This document shows positions 34,080 through 44,928 of a stretch of 64,000 nt of DNA, piece by piece. Position numbers and translations under genes: made by a program. The stretch is from Pseudoxanthomonas sp. NC8. Its GTDB lineage: Bacteria > Pseudomonadota > Gammaproteobacteria > Xanthomonadales > Xanthomonadaceae. A model generated the notes under the pieces. The model had not been told where the DNA came from. It made no database searches and worked only from the letters and a program-made list of their open reading frames with translations. Each line of letters begins with the position of its first letter. Position 1 is the first letter of the stretch. The stretch is from assembly GCA_025232375.1 (NCBI GenBank), contig CP060419.1:185001-249000 (forward strand), written 5' to 3'.

Positions 34080-35600
34080 TCACCAGCGGAGCCTGCGGCC
34101 GGCCAGGGTGCGGCCGAGCTGCGCGTAGAGCGCACGCGCCTCGTCCTCGGGCAGGAAGCGGATCCGCAGCGGCGGCGACATGCCGCCCGCGCCGGCACTG
34201 TCCATCCACAGCGACGCGGTGCCCAGCCAGCGGTCCAGCGGCGAGCGCTGCAGGCGCAAGGCCTGCAGCTTGTCGATCTCGGCGAAGCGCCACCAGCGCG
34301 ACCACCAGCCGCCGCGCACCGCGACCAGGTGCGCCTCGAGCGCATAGCCCATGCGTCCGGTATGGCGCCATGCCGCGTAGGCCGACCAGGGCAGCCACAC
34401 CAGCACCAGCAGGCCCCACGGACCCAGTTTCCATAAGGACGCCGGCGACCAGCAGGTTCAGGGCACGCTGCCGGCGAACAGGCGCCACCAGGCGTTGCGC
34501 GGCAGCGCCTGCCACTGTGCCGGCGGCCACGCGGCCGCCGGCAGCAGGCCCGCCGCCAGTGCGTCGCAGGCCTCCGGCGTGGCGATCGGCGCCAGTTCGC
34601 GCAGCTTGCGCGGGTCGTCCTCGCGACCGCCGGTGGCGGTGTCGATGCGCAGGCTGCGCCGGCCCAGCCAGCGGTGCAGCAGCGTCTCCTGCAGGAACCA
34701 GGTATGGATGCGCCGTGGCGCCACGCTGGTGCGCATCCGTGCGAACAGGCCGCGCTCGACGGTGAGCCGGCGTTGCGCTTCGCTCAGGCGGAAGCCGTGG
34801 TACTGGCTCAACGCGAACGCCACCGACAGCAGCCGCAGCAGGAACACGAACACGCCGATCGCGACCAGTGCGGCGCTGGCGATGCCCATCCAGCCCAGGT
34901 GCAGTTCGCCTGCATAGCCGGCTGCCTGGCGGAACGAGTCTTCGGCGTAGTGCGCCAGGCGCTTCTCGGGAAACATCTGCCACAGCAGGCCGAAGCCGGC
35001 AGCGACCACGATCATGCCGCGGTTGGACACCAAGGCCCAGCCGCACCACTTCGGCGGTGGACAGTGCCAGCAGCGTGCGGCTGTCGTCGGTCGAGCGTCC
35101 GCTGGACGCGGTCGGGTCAGCGATGGTCCCCGCGCTGCGATGGCGCACCACCCGCTCGAGCGCCAGCGCCTCGTCCATGCCGAGCACGCGCATGTGCGCT
35201 TCGGGCTTCTGCCCGCCCGCGGACTCCAGGCGTACTTCGGCGACATTGAAGATCCGGTGCAGCAGCGACTGGTGCAGGCCGACGTTGTGGATCCGCGCGA
35301 ACGGGATCTCGCGCTGCGAGCGTTGCAGCAGGCCGCTGCGGACGGTGATGGCGTCGCTGCCGATCCGGTAGCGGTAGGTGAAGTACTGCAGCACCGATCT
35401 GGGACCAGCGCGCCGACGCCGACCAGCGGCGCCCACTCGGCGTAGTCGCCGCCGGGGCCGCTGCTGCGGCGGCCCGCCAGCAGCAGCACCAGCAACGGCA
35501 CCACGAACTGCCGCAGCTGCTGCAACAGCACGAACAGCCACGACCACGGATGCAGGCGCTGCTCGGCCGGTGCTGCGACGGAGGCGGGGACCTCGTTCAC
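34080..35600 (-). CDS. YdbT-like membrane protein with bacterial PH (bPH2) domains
   Basis: About 507 residues. Several transmembrane helices (WLFVLLQQLRQFVVPLLVLL, ASAALVAIGVFVFLLRLL) alternate with bPH2 domains recognised from TYRYRIGSDAITVRSGLLQR, IPFARIHNVGLHQSLLHRIF and RIHTWFLQETLLHRWLGRRS. Breaks near 34435, 35030 and 35400. Its GTG start overlaps the stop of the YdbS-like gene (GTGA), so the pair is an operon. The family occurs as YdbS/YdbT pairs; function is poorly defined. Confidence 0.82.
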
Positions 35601-36127
35601 AGCGCGTCGTCGGCTTCGACCTGGCGGGTACAGGTGCGTGCGCAACGCCTCGGCATCGTCCAGCGCAAGCAGCGGCAGCTTCACCGCCGCCATGCGCGTG
35701 CCGGCGGTGTGCACCACCAGCGTGGTAAGGCCGAGCTTGCGTTCCAGCGGGCCGCGCTCCATATCAGGTGTTGCACGCGCGAGACCGGCACCAGCGTCTC
35801 CGTGCGCCACAGTCCACCGCGGCGGGTGGCGAAGCCGTCCGCATCCAGTTTCCAGCCGATCCTGCGGTGCCGCAGCAGGCCGAACAGGCTGCCCAGCGCC
35901 AGCCCGCCCAGCGCGGCGGCGATGATGACCGGCACGCGCGGCAGGTCCAGCAGCGTCGACGCGACCATGCCGATGCCGAAACCCGCGGGAACGGCCAGTC
36001 CGAAGCCCGCACCGGCGGCGTACAGCAGGGCGCCGCGGCGCGGCAGCGGTTGCCAGTCGGCCGGGGGCGCGGCGTCGGCGGGGCCCGCATCGAGAGGCAG
36101 GGGAGGAGCGGCCGGTGATTCGATCAC
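35597..36127 (-). CDS. YdbS-like bPH2 membrane protein
   Basis: About 177 residues with two N-terminal hydrophobic helices (LLYAAGAGFGLAVPAGFGIG, VPVIIAAALGGLALGSLFGL) and a bPH2 domain (RRIGWKLDADGFATRRGGL, TLVPVSRVQHL). One break near 35762, another at CCAGG near 35628. The second moves the frame to the end QVEADDAL. The start is a GTG at 36127. Coupled to the downstream YdbT-like gene. Confidence 0.78.
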
Positions 36128-36227
36128 GGGGGTCGTCGGGTCGATGGATTGACCGGATCGTAAGCGTTCGCGGGATGGGATGCGCGCCCGGTCGGTGGGC
36201 GCGCGGGGGCCGCGGCGCGGGCGCGGG

Positions 36228-37155
36228 CTACGCCGGCCGCTTGGCCCACTCGCGGGTCTCGTACGGGTTGATCTCGCCGCTGCCCGGCGGACGCAGCGTG
36301 TAGCGCTTGTAGGTCCACTGGTATTGGGACGGATCGCGCCGCGCGACACGCTCGATCTCGGCATTGAGGCAGGTCACCGCCGCGACCGGATCGGAATCGG
36401 CGATCGCCGCCGGCGCGGGTTCGACATGCAGGGCGAAACCCGGGGCCGTCATCGATGCGCTCGCACCAGGCCAGCAGCACCGGCGCGCCGGTGCGCTCGG
36501 CCAGCCGCGACAGCAGGGTCATGGTCAGCGCCTGCACACCGAAGAACGGCGCGAACTCGCCGTCGCCGGCCTTGGGCTGCTGGTCGGGCAGGATGCCGAC
36601 CGCGCCACCGTCCTTGAGCACCTTCCACAGCTGGCGCACTGCCGGGCCTTCGGCACGCACCTGGCGCACGTTGTCCACGCCGCGCACCAGCTGCAGGAAC
36701 TCGTCGCCGACCGCCGCGTCGGGCGGGCGGTAGACGATCGCGATCGGGCCGCGCGAGGCCAGCCACTGGTTGAGCAGCTCCCAGTTGCCGAAGTGTGGCG
36801 CGGCCACGATCACGCCGCGGCCGGCGGCCAGGGCCTGGTCGTAGAGCGCCTCGCCATGACGCTCGCTCAGCAGCGCAAGGTTGGCGGCGGGCGGGCGGGT
36901 CCACAGCTTGAGCGTTTCCAGCGCTTGCCGGGCGGTGGTGCGCAGGATCCGCCGGTGCAGGGTCTCGCGCCCGTCCACCTCCATCTCCGGGAAGGCCAGT
37001 TCGAGATTGCGCCGGGTTACCCGGCTCTCGCGGCCGTTGCGCCAGCGCCACATCGCGGCGATGCCGTCGCCCACGCGGTAGAGGGCCGGCCACGGCAGCA
37101 CGCCCAGCAGGCGGGTCGCGGCGTGGAGCAGTCGGGCTTGGCTTCGGGCTGACAT
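36228..37155 (-). CDS. LpxL/LpxM-type lipid A acyltransferase
   Basis: Inner-membrane late acyltransferase of about 309 residues that adds a secondary acyl chain to Kdo-lipid A. The catalytic motif is HFGNWELLNQW (HxxxxE), followed by VYRPPD and the block GAVGILPDQQPKAGDGEFAPFFG that is very typical of the family. The C-terminus QYQWTYKRYTLRP also matches. One frame break near 36445. Several LpxL paralogues usually exist, so I give no gene letter. Confidence 0.92.
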
Positions 37156-37276
37156 GGGCGGCAAGTCTAGACCGTGGCGGGCACCGGGCTCCGCATCGGA
37201 CCGGTGCGGACCACGCGGCGGATGACAACGAGCCCCCGTCCGTCGATGCTGGCGCACCCCCAGACGGCGTCCGCCC

Positions 37277-37714
37277 ATGCTTGCCCTGATCCAGCGTGTC
37301 ACCCGGGCTTCTGTCGAGGTCGATGGCCAGGTGGTGGGCCGGGTCGACGCCGGCCTGCTGGCCCTGGTCGGGGTGCAGCCGGGAGACGACGCGGCGAAGG
37401 TGGCGCGGATGACGCAAAGGCTGCTGGGTTACCGCGTTTTCTCTGACGATGCCGGCAAGATGAACCGGTCCTTGGCCGATACCGGTGGCGGACTGCTGCT
37501 GGTCAGCCAGTTCACCCTGGCCGCCGATACCGATGCCGGCATGCGCCCCGGTTTCAGCACCGCGGCGCCGCCGGCCGAGGCTGAACGCATTTTCAACCAG
37601 CTGGTGGAAGCCTGCCGCGGGGCGCACGGACGGGTGGAAACCGGCCGTTTCGGCGCCCATATGGTGGTCAGCCTGGTCAATGACGGCCCGGTCACCTTCC
37701 TGCTCCGGGCGTGA
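37277..37714 (+). CDS. dtd: D-aminoacyl-tRNA deacylase
   Basis: Intact 145-residue enzyme that removes D-amino acids mischarged onto tRNA. Starts MLALIQRVTRASVEVDG; the active-site motif SQFTLAADTD is complete, and the cross-subunit Gly-Pro motif is NDGPVTFLL. It lies just upstream of rpoD; the intervening 119 bp hold an extended -10 promoter. Confidence 0.96.
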   Translation: MLALIQRVTRASVEVDGQVVGRVDAGLLALVGVQPGDDAAKVARMTQRLLGYRVFSDDAGKMNRSLADTGGGLLLVSQFTLAADTDAGMRPGFSTAAPPAEAERIFNQLVEACRGAHGRVETGRFGAHMVVSLVNDGPVTFLLRA

Positions 37715-37784
37715 GTTCCGCTGAACGCGAGCCGCCCGCAAGTGGTTGACGCAAAAGGGTTGCCGGGCTGTCGGCCGGGTGCCC

Positions 37785-37793
37785 TGTTATAAT
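37785..37793 (+). promoter_or_regulatory. Extended -10 promoter element upstream of rpoD
   Basis: TG T TATAAT (37785-37793): a consensus -10 hexamer with the upstream TG extension, 41 bp before the rpoD ATG. The nearest -35-like hexamers (TTGACG at 37746, TTGCCG at 37760) are too far away at 36 and 22 bp, so the TG extension probably compensates. Confidence 0.6.
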
Positions 37794-37833
37794 GCTAGGT
37801 TCTCTTCAACAACCTGTCCCGGTGGCGCCGCAC

Positions 37834-39690
<1,857 letters not shown>

Positions 39691-39710
39691 GCATTCCCGG
39701 ATCGATGTAT

Positions 39711-39740
39711 GGGAAGCGGCCGCGCAAGCGGCCGTTTCCC
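39711..39740 (+). terminator. Hairpin terminator after rpoD
   Basis: GGGAAGCGGCCGC / GCGGCCGTTTCCC with a GCAA tetraloop, 20 bp beyond the rpoD stop. The stem is interrupted by one mismatch. Only a short T-containing tail follows. Confidence 0.65.
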
Positions 39741-39753
39741 GTTCTGGAGCCGC

Positions 39754-41399
39754 TTATTCCCGGCAATCCTCGATCCGGGTCCAGGTCGCGGTGACCGGCG
39801 GGTGTGTGTAGCACTTGGTCATGCCGGCCGAGGCGCAGATGGGGTGACTACTGTGCGTGGCCAGCAGCTGGTCCTCGGTGCCGCTCAGGGTGTAGGTGCC
39901 GCTCCCGGTGGACCTGACCACCCCGCCGCCGCCCTTGAACTCGAACGTATACGTGCCACCCTTGTCGCTGGTCGGTACGTGGGTCATGGTCGCGCCGCAC
40001 GCCGTGCGGGTGAAGGGCTTGGTGATGTCGCAGACGGTGACCGCCTCCGGACACTTGCCGCCGACCATGCGATAGCCGCCGCGGCTGGTGTCGAACTCCA
40101 GCGTGGCCCTGCCGACGCCTCGCTTGCTGCGCGACTCGAAATCGATCTGGGCCTTTTCCTTCTCCTTGCCGGGCCCGGCATATCCGTACTTCGCGTCGGC
40201 CGGCACCTTGCCGCTGGCGGGCTGCAGGCTCGAGCCGCCAGACAGAGTGGCGGTGACGGTGCCGCCCGCCGCGGTGCCGTCGGATTTCACCCGCGGCTTG
40301 GCCTCGATGTCGAAGGCGGTGTTGGGGCGGATGCCCTTGCGCCTACCGGGATCGCTGGTGACCTCGAGCCTGATGCAGCGGCCGCTTTCCCACGGCGTGG
40401 CTTTCGCACCCATGCCGCGCAGCATGGCCTCGGCGATGAGCGTGTTGAGGAACTCGGCGGCTTCCAGCAGCTTTTTCGTCCGCTCCACTTCTTCCGGGCG
40501 GAAGATGCTGTAGCCGCTTTCGTCGTGGTGCTCCCATATGCGGTTGCCATCACGCTCGTATCCCACGGTGAGATCCAGGCTCTGGTTCTGGAAGTTCTCC
40601 GCTCCGCTCATCTGGATGCGCATGTTCGAGGCACTGCCGTCCGCGGTATTGATCAGATGCGCGTCATCGTCCAGGTAGCGCTCGTAGGTGAACCGCGAAT
40701 GCACGTGGCCGCCGGTCCCCGGCTTGCCGCTGACACTCATCTGCGAGTCCACTTCCAGCTCGACCGTCACCTTGCCTTCGGGGTCGGGGCAGCTCTCCAT
40801 CCTCGATTTGACCCTGACCTTCCCGTTCAGGCCGTTCTCGTTGACTTCAAACGTCATCGACTGCTCGAACGCGCCGTCTTCGCCGAATTGCAAGGTGGCC
40901 TCGCCGTCCTTGCCGCCGAACTTGATCGGCCCGGCCTTGGTCATCTCCGCGACCTGGGCGTCGGACATCGAACTGATCGCGGAGCCGGTCATCATGCCGG
41001 TGAATCCGCCGATGCCCATGCCGACAAGGCCGCTGCCCATGCCCTCGCCGGTGAAGGCCGCCGGGACCATCTTCGGCACCTGCGCCTCGACCCCGCGCAG
41101 CCTGCGTTCGTACGCATCCCCCACCGCCTGCAGGGCGGCGATGGCCGGGGCTTCGCCGCCGAGCTCCTTCTCGATGCCGGTCGCCTGCATCAACTTGTAG
41201 TGCAGCCAGTAGTCGACAGGGCGCAGCCTGGCCTGGGTCGGCTCCGGTCCCTCGGTAGGAACTGGTCGAGTTGCGCCCGGGTCGGCACCTGCGTGGCCGG
41301 TGCCGGTGCCGCCGCCTGCCCGGCCGGCTCCGGTGCCGGCGAACAGGCCGCGAGGAGGACGGTAGGGGACAACACGCAGGCGCGCGGCATGGGCAGCAT
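39754..41399 (-). CDS. Large lipoprotein of unknown function
   Basis: About 548 residues. Start [19 protein letters not shown] with an LAAC lipobox, then a Pro/Ala-rich linker. Residues about 110-130 ([20 protein letters not shown]) are Gly-rich and hydrophobic. The bulk is predicted beta-rich ([44 protein letters not shown]). Six Cys residues lie in the last 100 residues ([26 protein letters not shown]), suggesting disulfide bonds in the envelope. Only one frame break, near 41258, so this gene is well preserved. I do not recognise a family. It converges on rpoD and diverges from tRNA-Ile. Confidence 0.75.
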
Positions 41400-41472
41400 G
41401 GAAGGATTCCTTGGGGCGATTCCAGAGCTACCGCAGATTCGTCCCGCGAGCGGCCACGCCGGCGGCGGCGTG

Positions 41473-41501
41473 TGGCACGCCCGCACCGTCTCTCCTAAGA
41501 T
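41473..41501 (+). promoter_or_regulatory. Possible promoter of the tRNA-Ile gene
   Basis: TGGCAC (41473-41478) and TAAGAT (41496-41501) separated by 17 bp, 15 bp before the first tRNA base. The match to consensus is weak, but the position is right. Confidence 0.35.
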
Positions 41502-41515
41502 GGCCGGGCAAGTTC

Positions 41516-41828
41516 GGGCCTATAGCTCAATGGTTAGAGCAGGGGACTCATCAGCAATGGTGCCGCCGGCCCGTAATGGCCGGACGGGAACGGGATGAAC
41601 TCAGGGAAGCCTCAGCGGTTCGGCCGGTGGTGATCCTGAGCCAAGCCGGCGGTACACCGCCGGAAGGTGCAGAGACTACCTGGGGGCTGCAGCGCCCTTG
41701 ATGACAGGCTCGAGCGTCCCGCACCCCACCGGCGCAGGCCGAGGGTGAAGAGATAGTCCGCGCCACCCGGAAACGGGTGGACCACGCGAATCCCTTGGTT
41801 CCAGGTTCGAGTCCTGGTGGGCCCACCA
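41516..41828 (+). tRNA. ileX: tRNA-Ile(CAU) gene, interrupted by a group I intron
   Basis: Exon 1 (41516-41551) folds into a GGGCCTA acceptor strand, D arm GCTC/GAGC and the 5' half of the anticodon arm ending in the anticodon CAT. Exon 2 (41789-41828) supplies AA, the TCCCT stem, a TGGTT variable loop, the T arm CCAGG TTCGAGT CCTGG, the TGGGCCC acceptor strand, discriminator A and an encoded CCA. Joined, the tRNA is 76 nt and strongly resembles E. coli tRNA-Ile2, whose C34 is changed to lysidine to read AUA. The interruption lies directly after the anticodon (36/37). Because this tRNA is essential, the intron must be removed in vivo. Confidence 0.95.
41552..41788 (+). ncRNA. Group I self-splicing intron (IC3-like) in tRNA-Ile(CAU)
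   Basis: 237 nt with no ORF. Directly readable elements: internal guide GTG (41560-41562) pairing with exon CAT through a U-G at the splice site; P2 CCGGCC/GGCCGG (41566-41583); P4 CTCAGG (41600-41605) with CCTGAG (41635-41640); P6 hairpin CCGGCGG/CCGCCGG (41646-41663); P7 AGACTA (41673-41678) with TAGTC (41754-41758); P9 CCACCCG-GAAA-CGGGTGG (41763-41780); terminal omega-G at 41788. The core GTGCAGAGACTA and GGTGAAGAGATAGTCC closely match the Azoarcus intron, which occupies the same site in the same tRNA. Intron ends are set by the restored tRNA. Confidence 0.93.
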
Positions 41829-42211
41829 CATAGCAGTCCGGCCACGTCCGCCGATACCGGCGTTCCCGGGAAGCCGCGCGCGCTCGATCACGTCTTGAAC
41901 ACGCACGCGCATACCCCGTTGGTGCAATCAGGCCGGGTCGTGCCACCCAGCCTCCTGCAAAGCCTCATCATTCCCCGGCACCGGCGGCCGAGGCGCGTCG
42001 GCGCCTGGCTCACAGCACATCGCGGTTGCGCGACAGCGGTGGCGCCGAGGCGTAATCCTCACCGGATGCGGCGACCGTCATCCAGGACGCCTGGCGTGCG
42101 GAAAAAGCGGGCCTGAACCGCAGCGCACACCGTAGGGCCAAGGGACAATTTCGGCGCCTCCTGCCAGCTCCTAGCGTTGTCGGATCCACCGGACGCTTGC
42201 GAGGTGATGCC
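41829..42211. other. Intergenic region after the tRNA, nothing convincing
   Basis: 383 bp with no ORF that looks coding in any frame. Local features are a GCGCGCGCTC stretch after the tRNA and short GC hairpins near 41990-42005 (GGCGCGTCGGCGCC). A 23-codon minus-strand frame at 42010-42081 is not supported by anything. No tRNA-derived direct repeat of integrase type was noticed. Confidence 0.6.
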
Positions 42212-42496
42212 ATGTCGGAAGAACACGACGAAGCGGTTCTGGCAGTGCTGCTGGACCGGCTGCTCAAGGTCCGCCTGCCACGCGCGCTCGAGCTGGAAGA
42301 AAAGGTCAAGGGCGGCGAATGCCTGACCGACGGCGATATCGTCTTCCTGAAAGCCGCCCTGGAGGATGCGCACGACGGCCAGCGCTTCGTCGCCCGCAAT
42401 CCACAGTTCCATGTCCCAGGTGCAAAGATCATCCAGCTCTACGCCGAGATCGTCGACAGGGCCGAGGAAAACGAGCAGAAGCGTGGCGAGCGTTGA
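42212..42496 (+). CDS. Small hypothetical protein overlapping the SulP gene
   Basis: 94-residue acidic, helical, cytoplasmic protein (LLDRLLKVRLPRALELEEKV, DGDIVFLKAALEDAHDGQ, IIQLYAEIVDRAEENEQKR). No family recognised with certainty. It overlaps the SulP start by 14 bases in another frame, which implies translational coupling. The pairing suggests a regulatory or accessory role for the transporter, but that is inference. Intact frame. Confidence 0.72.
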   Translation: MSEEHDEAVLAVLLDRLLKVRLPRALELEEKVKGGECLTDGDIVFLKAALEDAHDGQRFVARNPQFHVPGAKIIQLYAEIVDRAEENEQKRGER

Positions 42497-44161
42497 CCCG
42501 GGTATCCGGGGCGCCGCGCGCTTGCGCGGCGATGTCGTCGCGGGCCTGACCGCCGCGGCGGTCGTCATTCCCAAGGCACTGGCCTACGCGACCATCGCCG
42601 GCCTGCCGATCGAGGTCGGCCTGTATACCGCTTTCGTGCCGATGATCGTCTACGCCCTGCTGGGCACGTCACGCCCGCTGTCGGTGAGTACCACCACCAC
42701 GATCGCCATCCTCACCGGCGCGGAGCTGGGCGCGGTCGCGCCCGGTGCTGGCATCGGCCAGATGGTCGTGGCGACGGCGACGCTGACGCTCATGGTCGGT
42801 GCCATCCTGGTCGCCGCTTCGCTGCTGCGGCTGGGCTTCGTCGCCAACTTCATTTCGTTGCCGGTGCTGGTGGGGTTCAAGGCCGGCATCGGCGTGGTGA
42901 TCATCGTCGACCAGCTGCCAAAGCTGATGGGCCTGAACTTCGAGAAGGGCTCCTTCGTCCACAACCTGGGCGAGGTGCTGCGTGGATTCGGCGACATCTC
43001 CTTGGCCAACGCTGGCGCTGGGCGCAGCCACGATCCTCGCGCTGATCCTGATCGAACGGCTGCGTCCGCGCTGGCCGGCGCCGCTGATCGCCGTGGCAGG
43101 GGCGATCGCCGGTGCGGCGCTGCTGGGCTGGCAGAGTCGAGGCATCGACCTCGTCGGCGCGGTGCCGGGCGGCTTCCCGCACCTGACCCTGCCCGACCTC
43201 TCGCTGGTCCGTCAGATGTGGCCGGGCGCATGCGGCATCGCCCTGATGAGTTTCACCGAGACGATCGCCGTCGGCCGCGCGTTGAGCCAGCGACGAGCCG
43301 CTGCCGCGCGCCAACCGCGAGCTGCTCGCCACCGGCGGCGGCAACCTGGCGGGTGCGTTCTTCGGGGCGATGCCGTCCGGTGGCGGAATGTCGCAGACCG
43401 CGGTGAACCGCCGGGCCGGCGCGCGCTCGCAGATGGCCCAGCTCGTCACTGCGGCGGCGACCGCCGCGACCATGCTGCTGCTGGCGCCGCTGATCGGCCT
43501 GATGCCGCATGCAACGCTTGCCGCACTGGTCATCGTCTACTCGGTCGGCCTGATCCATCCCGCCGATTTCCGCGACATCCTGCGCGTGCGCCGTACCGAA
43601 TTCCTCTGGGCCGTTGCGGCTTTCGCAGGCGTGATGCTGCTGGGAACGCTGCAGGGCATCCCTGGTGGCGATCGTGGTGTCGCTGGTGGCGCTGGCCCAG
43701 CAGGCGGCCGATCCGCCGGTGCGGGTGCTGGGCCGCAAGCGCGGGACCAACGTGTTCCGACCACCCGCGGCGGAGAATCCGGACGACGAAACCTTCCCGG
43801 GCGTGTTGCTGTTGCGGCTGGAGGGGCGCCTGTTCTTCGTCAACGCCGAACGCGTGGCCGAGAAGATCCGTCCGCTGATCGCCGAATACCGTCCCCGCTA
43901 CGTCGTGCTGGACATGTCGGGGCTGTTCGACCTGGGTACTCCGCACTCAGTGCGCTCGTCGATGCGGAGCGGCGCCATCGTGCCGCGGGCGTGCAGCTGG
44001 TGCTGGCCGATCTGAATCCACGGGTCTACGCCATGGTCCGCCGTTCGCCGCTGGGCGAGGCGCTGGGCGAAGGCCGCATGTTCTTCAATCTCGAGATCGC
44101 GGTGGAACGCCTGCAGGCGGAGCTGGCCGCCGCCGCGCCACGCGAAAGGCCGCCGGCATGA
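42483..44161 (+). CDS. SulP family anion transporter with STAS domain
   Basis: Membrane transporter of about 560 residues in the SLC26/SulP family (sulfate, bicarbonate or other anions). The signature near the start, GLTAAAVVIPKALAYATIAGLP, and ALLGTSRPLSVSTTTTIAILTG are typical. About 10-12 hydrophobic segments follow, then a C-terminal STAS domain (FPGVLLLRLEGRLFFVNAER, RYVVLDMSGLFDLG). Frame breaks near 43010, 43300, 43662 and 43960, partly at CCTTGG and CCCTGG. A GTG start at 42483 overlaps the small upstream gene. Substrate not predictable. Confidence 0.9.
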
Positions 44162-44381
44162 GCACCCGGAAGCGTGCCGGCCACGTCGCACCGGATCATC
44201 CGTACAGGCATGTGGAGAGGCGCAACTAGGGCCTTCACGCGACCGGCACGCGGCTTGCGCGCGCCGGCAATGCGAGTAAGGTTGCCGGCACCGGTCTGCC
44301 GTGGCACGACGCCCCGCCTGCTGGTATCGCGAGACGTGGGTCCAGCACCGGGGTTCCTTGCCAACCGCCGGAGTGAAAACC

Positions 44382-44849
44382 ATGAAAAATCATGCAAGCA
44401 GCGTCGCGCTGCTGTCAGTCATCGTTGCGGTCGTGTTGTCCACGGGTTGCTCGACGACTCCGCAGAGCAGCAACACCTTCACCCGCAGCGAGGCCGGCCG
44501 CGCCCAGAGCGTGGAATGGGGCACGATCGAAGCGTTGCGCGCGGTGAACATCCAGAACGACCAGCGCGGCGTCGCCACCGCCACCGGCGCGGTGCTCGGC
44601 GGCATCGCCGGCAGCACGCTCGGCAGCGGCAACCGGGCCAACGCTGCGGGCGCCACCGCCGGTGCGGTCGCGGGCGGTGCGGCGGGCAACGCGATGGCCG
44701 GGCGGACCACCGCTGGTGTCGAATTCACCGTGCGGCTGGAGTCGGGGCGCACCGTTGCGGTCGTGCAGCCGGATTCGCTGAACGACTACCGCGTCGGTGA
44801 CCGCGTGCGGGTGACCTCCGACGGTGTGACCACGCGCGTAAGCCGCTGA
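44382..44849 (+). CDS. Glycine-zipper 2TM lipoprotein (SlyB/PcP-like)
   Basis: Intact 155-residue outer-membrane-type lipoprotein: signal MKNHASSVALLSVIVAVVLSTGC, then a Gly-zipper region (GAVLGGIAGSTLGSGNRANA, GATAGAVAGGAAGNAMAG) and a C-terminal beta domain (EFTVRLESGRTVAVVQPD, VGDRVRVTSDG). This is the SlyB/PcP architecture. SlyB members stabilise outer membrane proteins under stress. A long palindrome follows at 44876. Confidence 0.88.
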   Translation: MKNHASSVALLSVIVAVVLSTGCSTTPQSSNTFTRSEAGRAQSVEWGTIEALRAVNIQNDQRGVATATGAVLGGIAGSTLGSGNRANAAGATAGAVAGGAAGNAMAGRTTAGVEFTVRLESGRTVAVVQPDSLNDYRVGDRVRVTSDGVTTRVSR

Positions 44850-44875
44850 TCCCATCGCAATCCGGCGGGCCTGAC

Positions 44876-44902
44876 AGCCGGGCATGCGTCGCATGCCCGG
44901 CT
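44876..44902. terminator. Perfect 13-bp inverted repeat between convergent genes
   Basis: AGCCGGGCATGCG / CGCATGCCCGGCT around one T, followed at once by a second GC hairpin (CCCCGCGGCGGGG). It lies between the glycine-zipper gene and copB, which converge. No T tract, so probably a factor-assisted bidirectional terminator. Confidence 0.55.
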
Positions 44903-44928
44903 CATCCCCGCGGCGGGGACGGGATCGG

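Noticed and set aside
37746..37793. TTGACG and TATAAT as a standard -35/-10 pair for rpoD
   Set aside because: The spacer is 36 bp, far from 17; I keep only the extended -10 element.
39709..41598. A 629-codon plus-strand frame opposite the large lipoprotein
   Set aside because: No domain or signal is visible. The minus-strand frame has a lipobox, an ordered composition and Cys pattern, and the plus frame runs into the tRNA.
41551..41946. Minus-strand ORFs with the string GPPGLEPGT across the tRNA-Ile
   Set aside because: This is the well-known false protein obtained by translating the antisense of a tRNA T arm and acceptor; the plus strand clearly encodes a tRNA and intron.
44158..44229. 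A 23-codon frame (MSTRKRAGHV...) overlapping the SulP stop by ATGA
   Set aside because: Too short to support and without recognisable features; the ATGA overlap alone is weak evidence.
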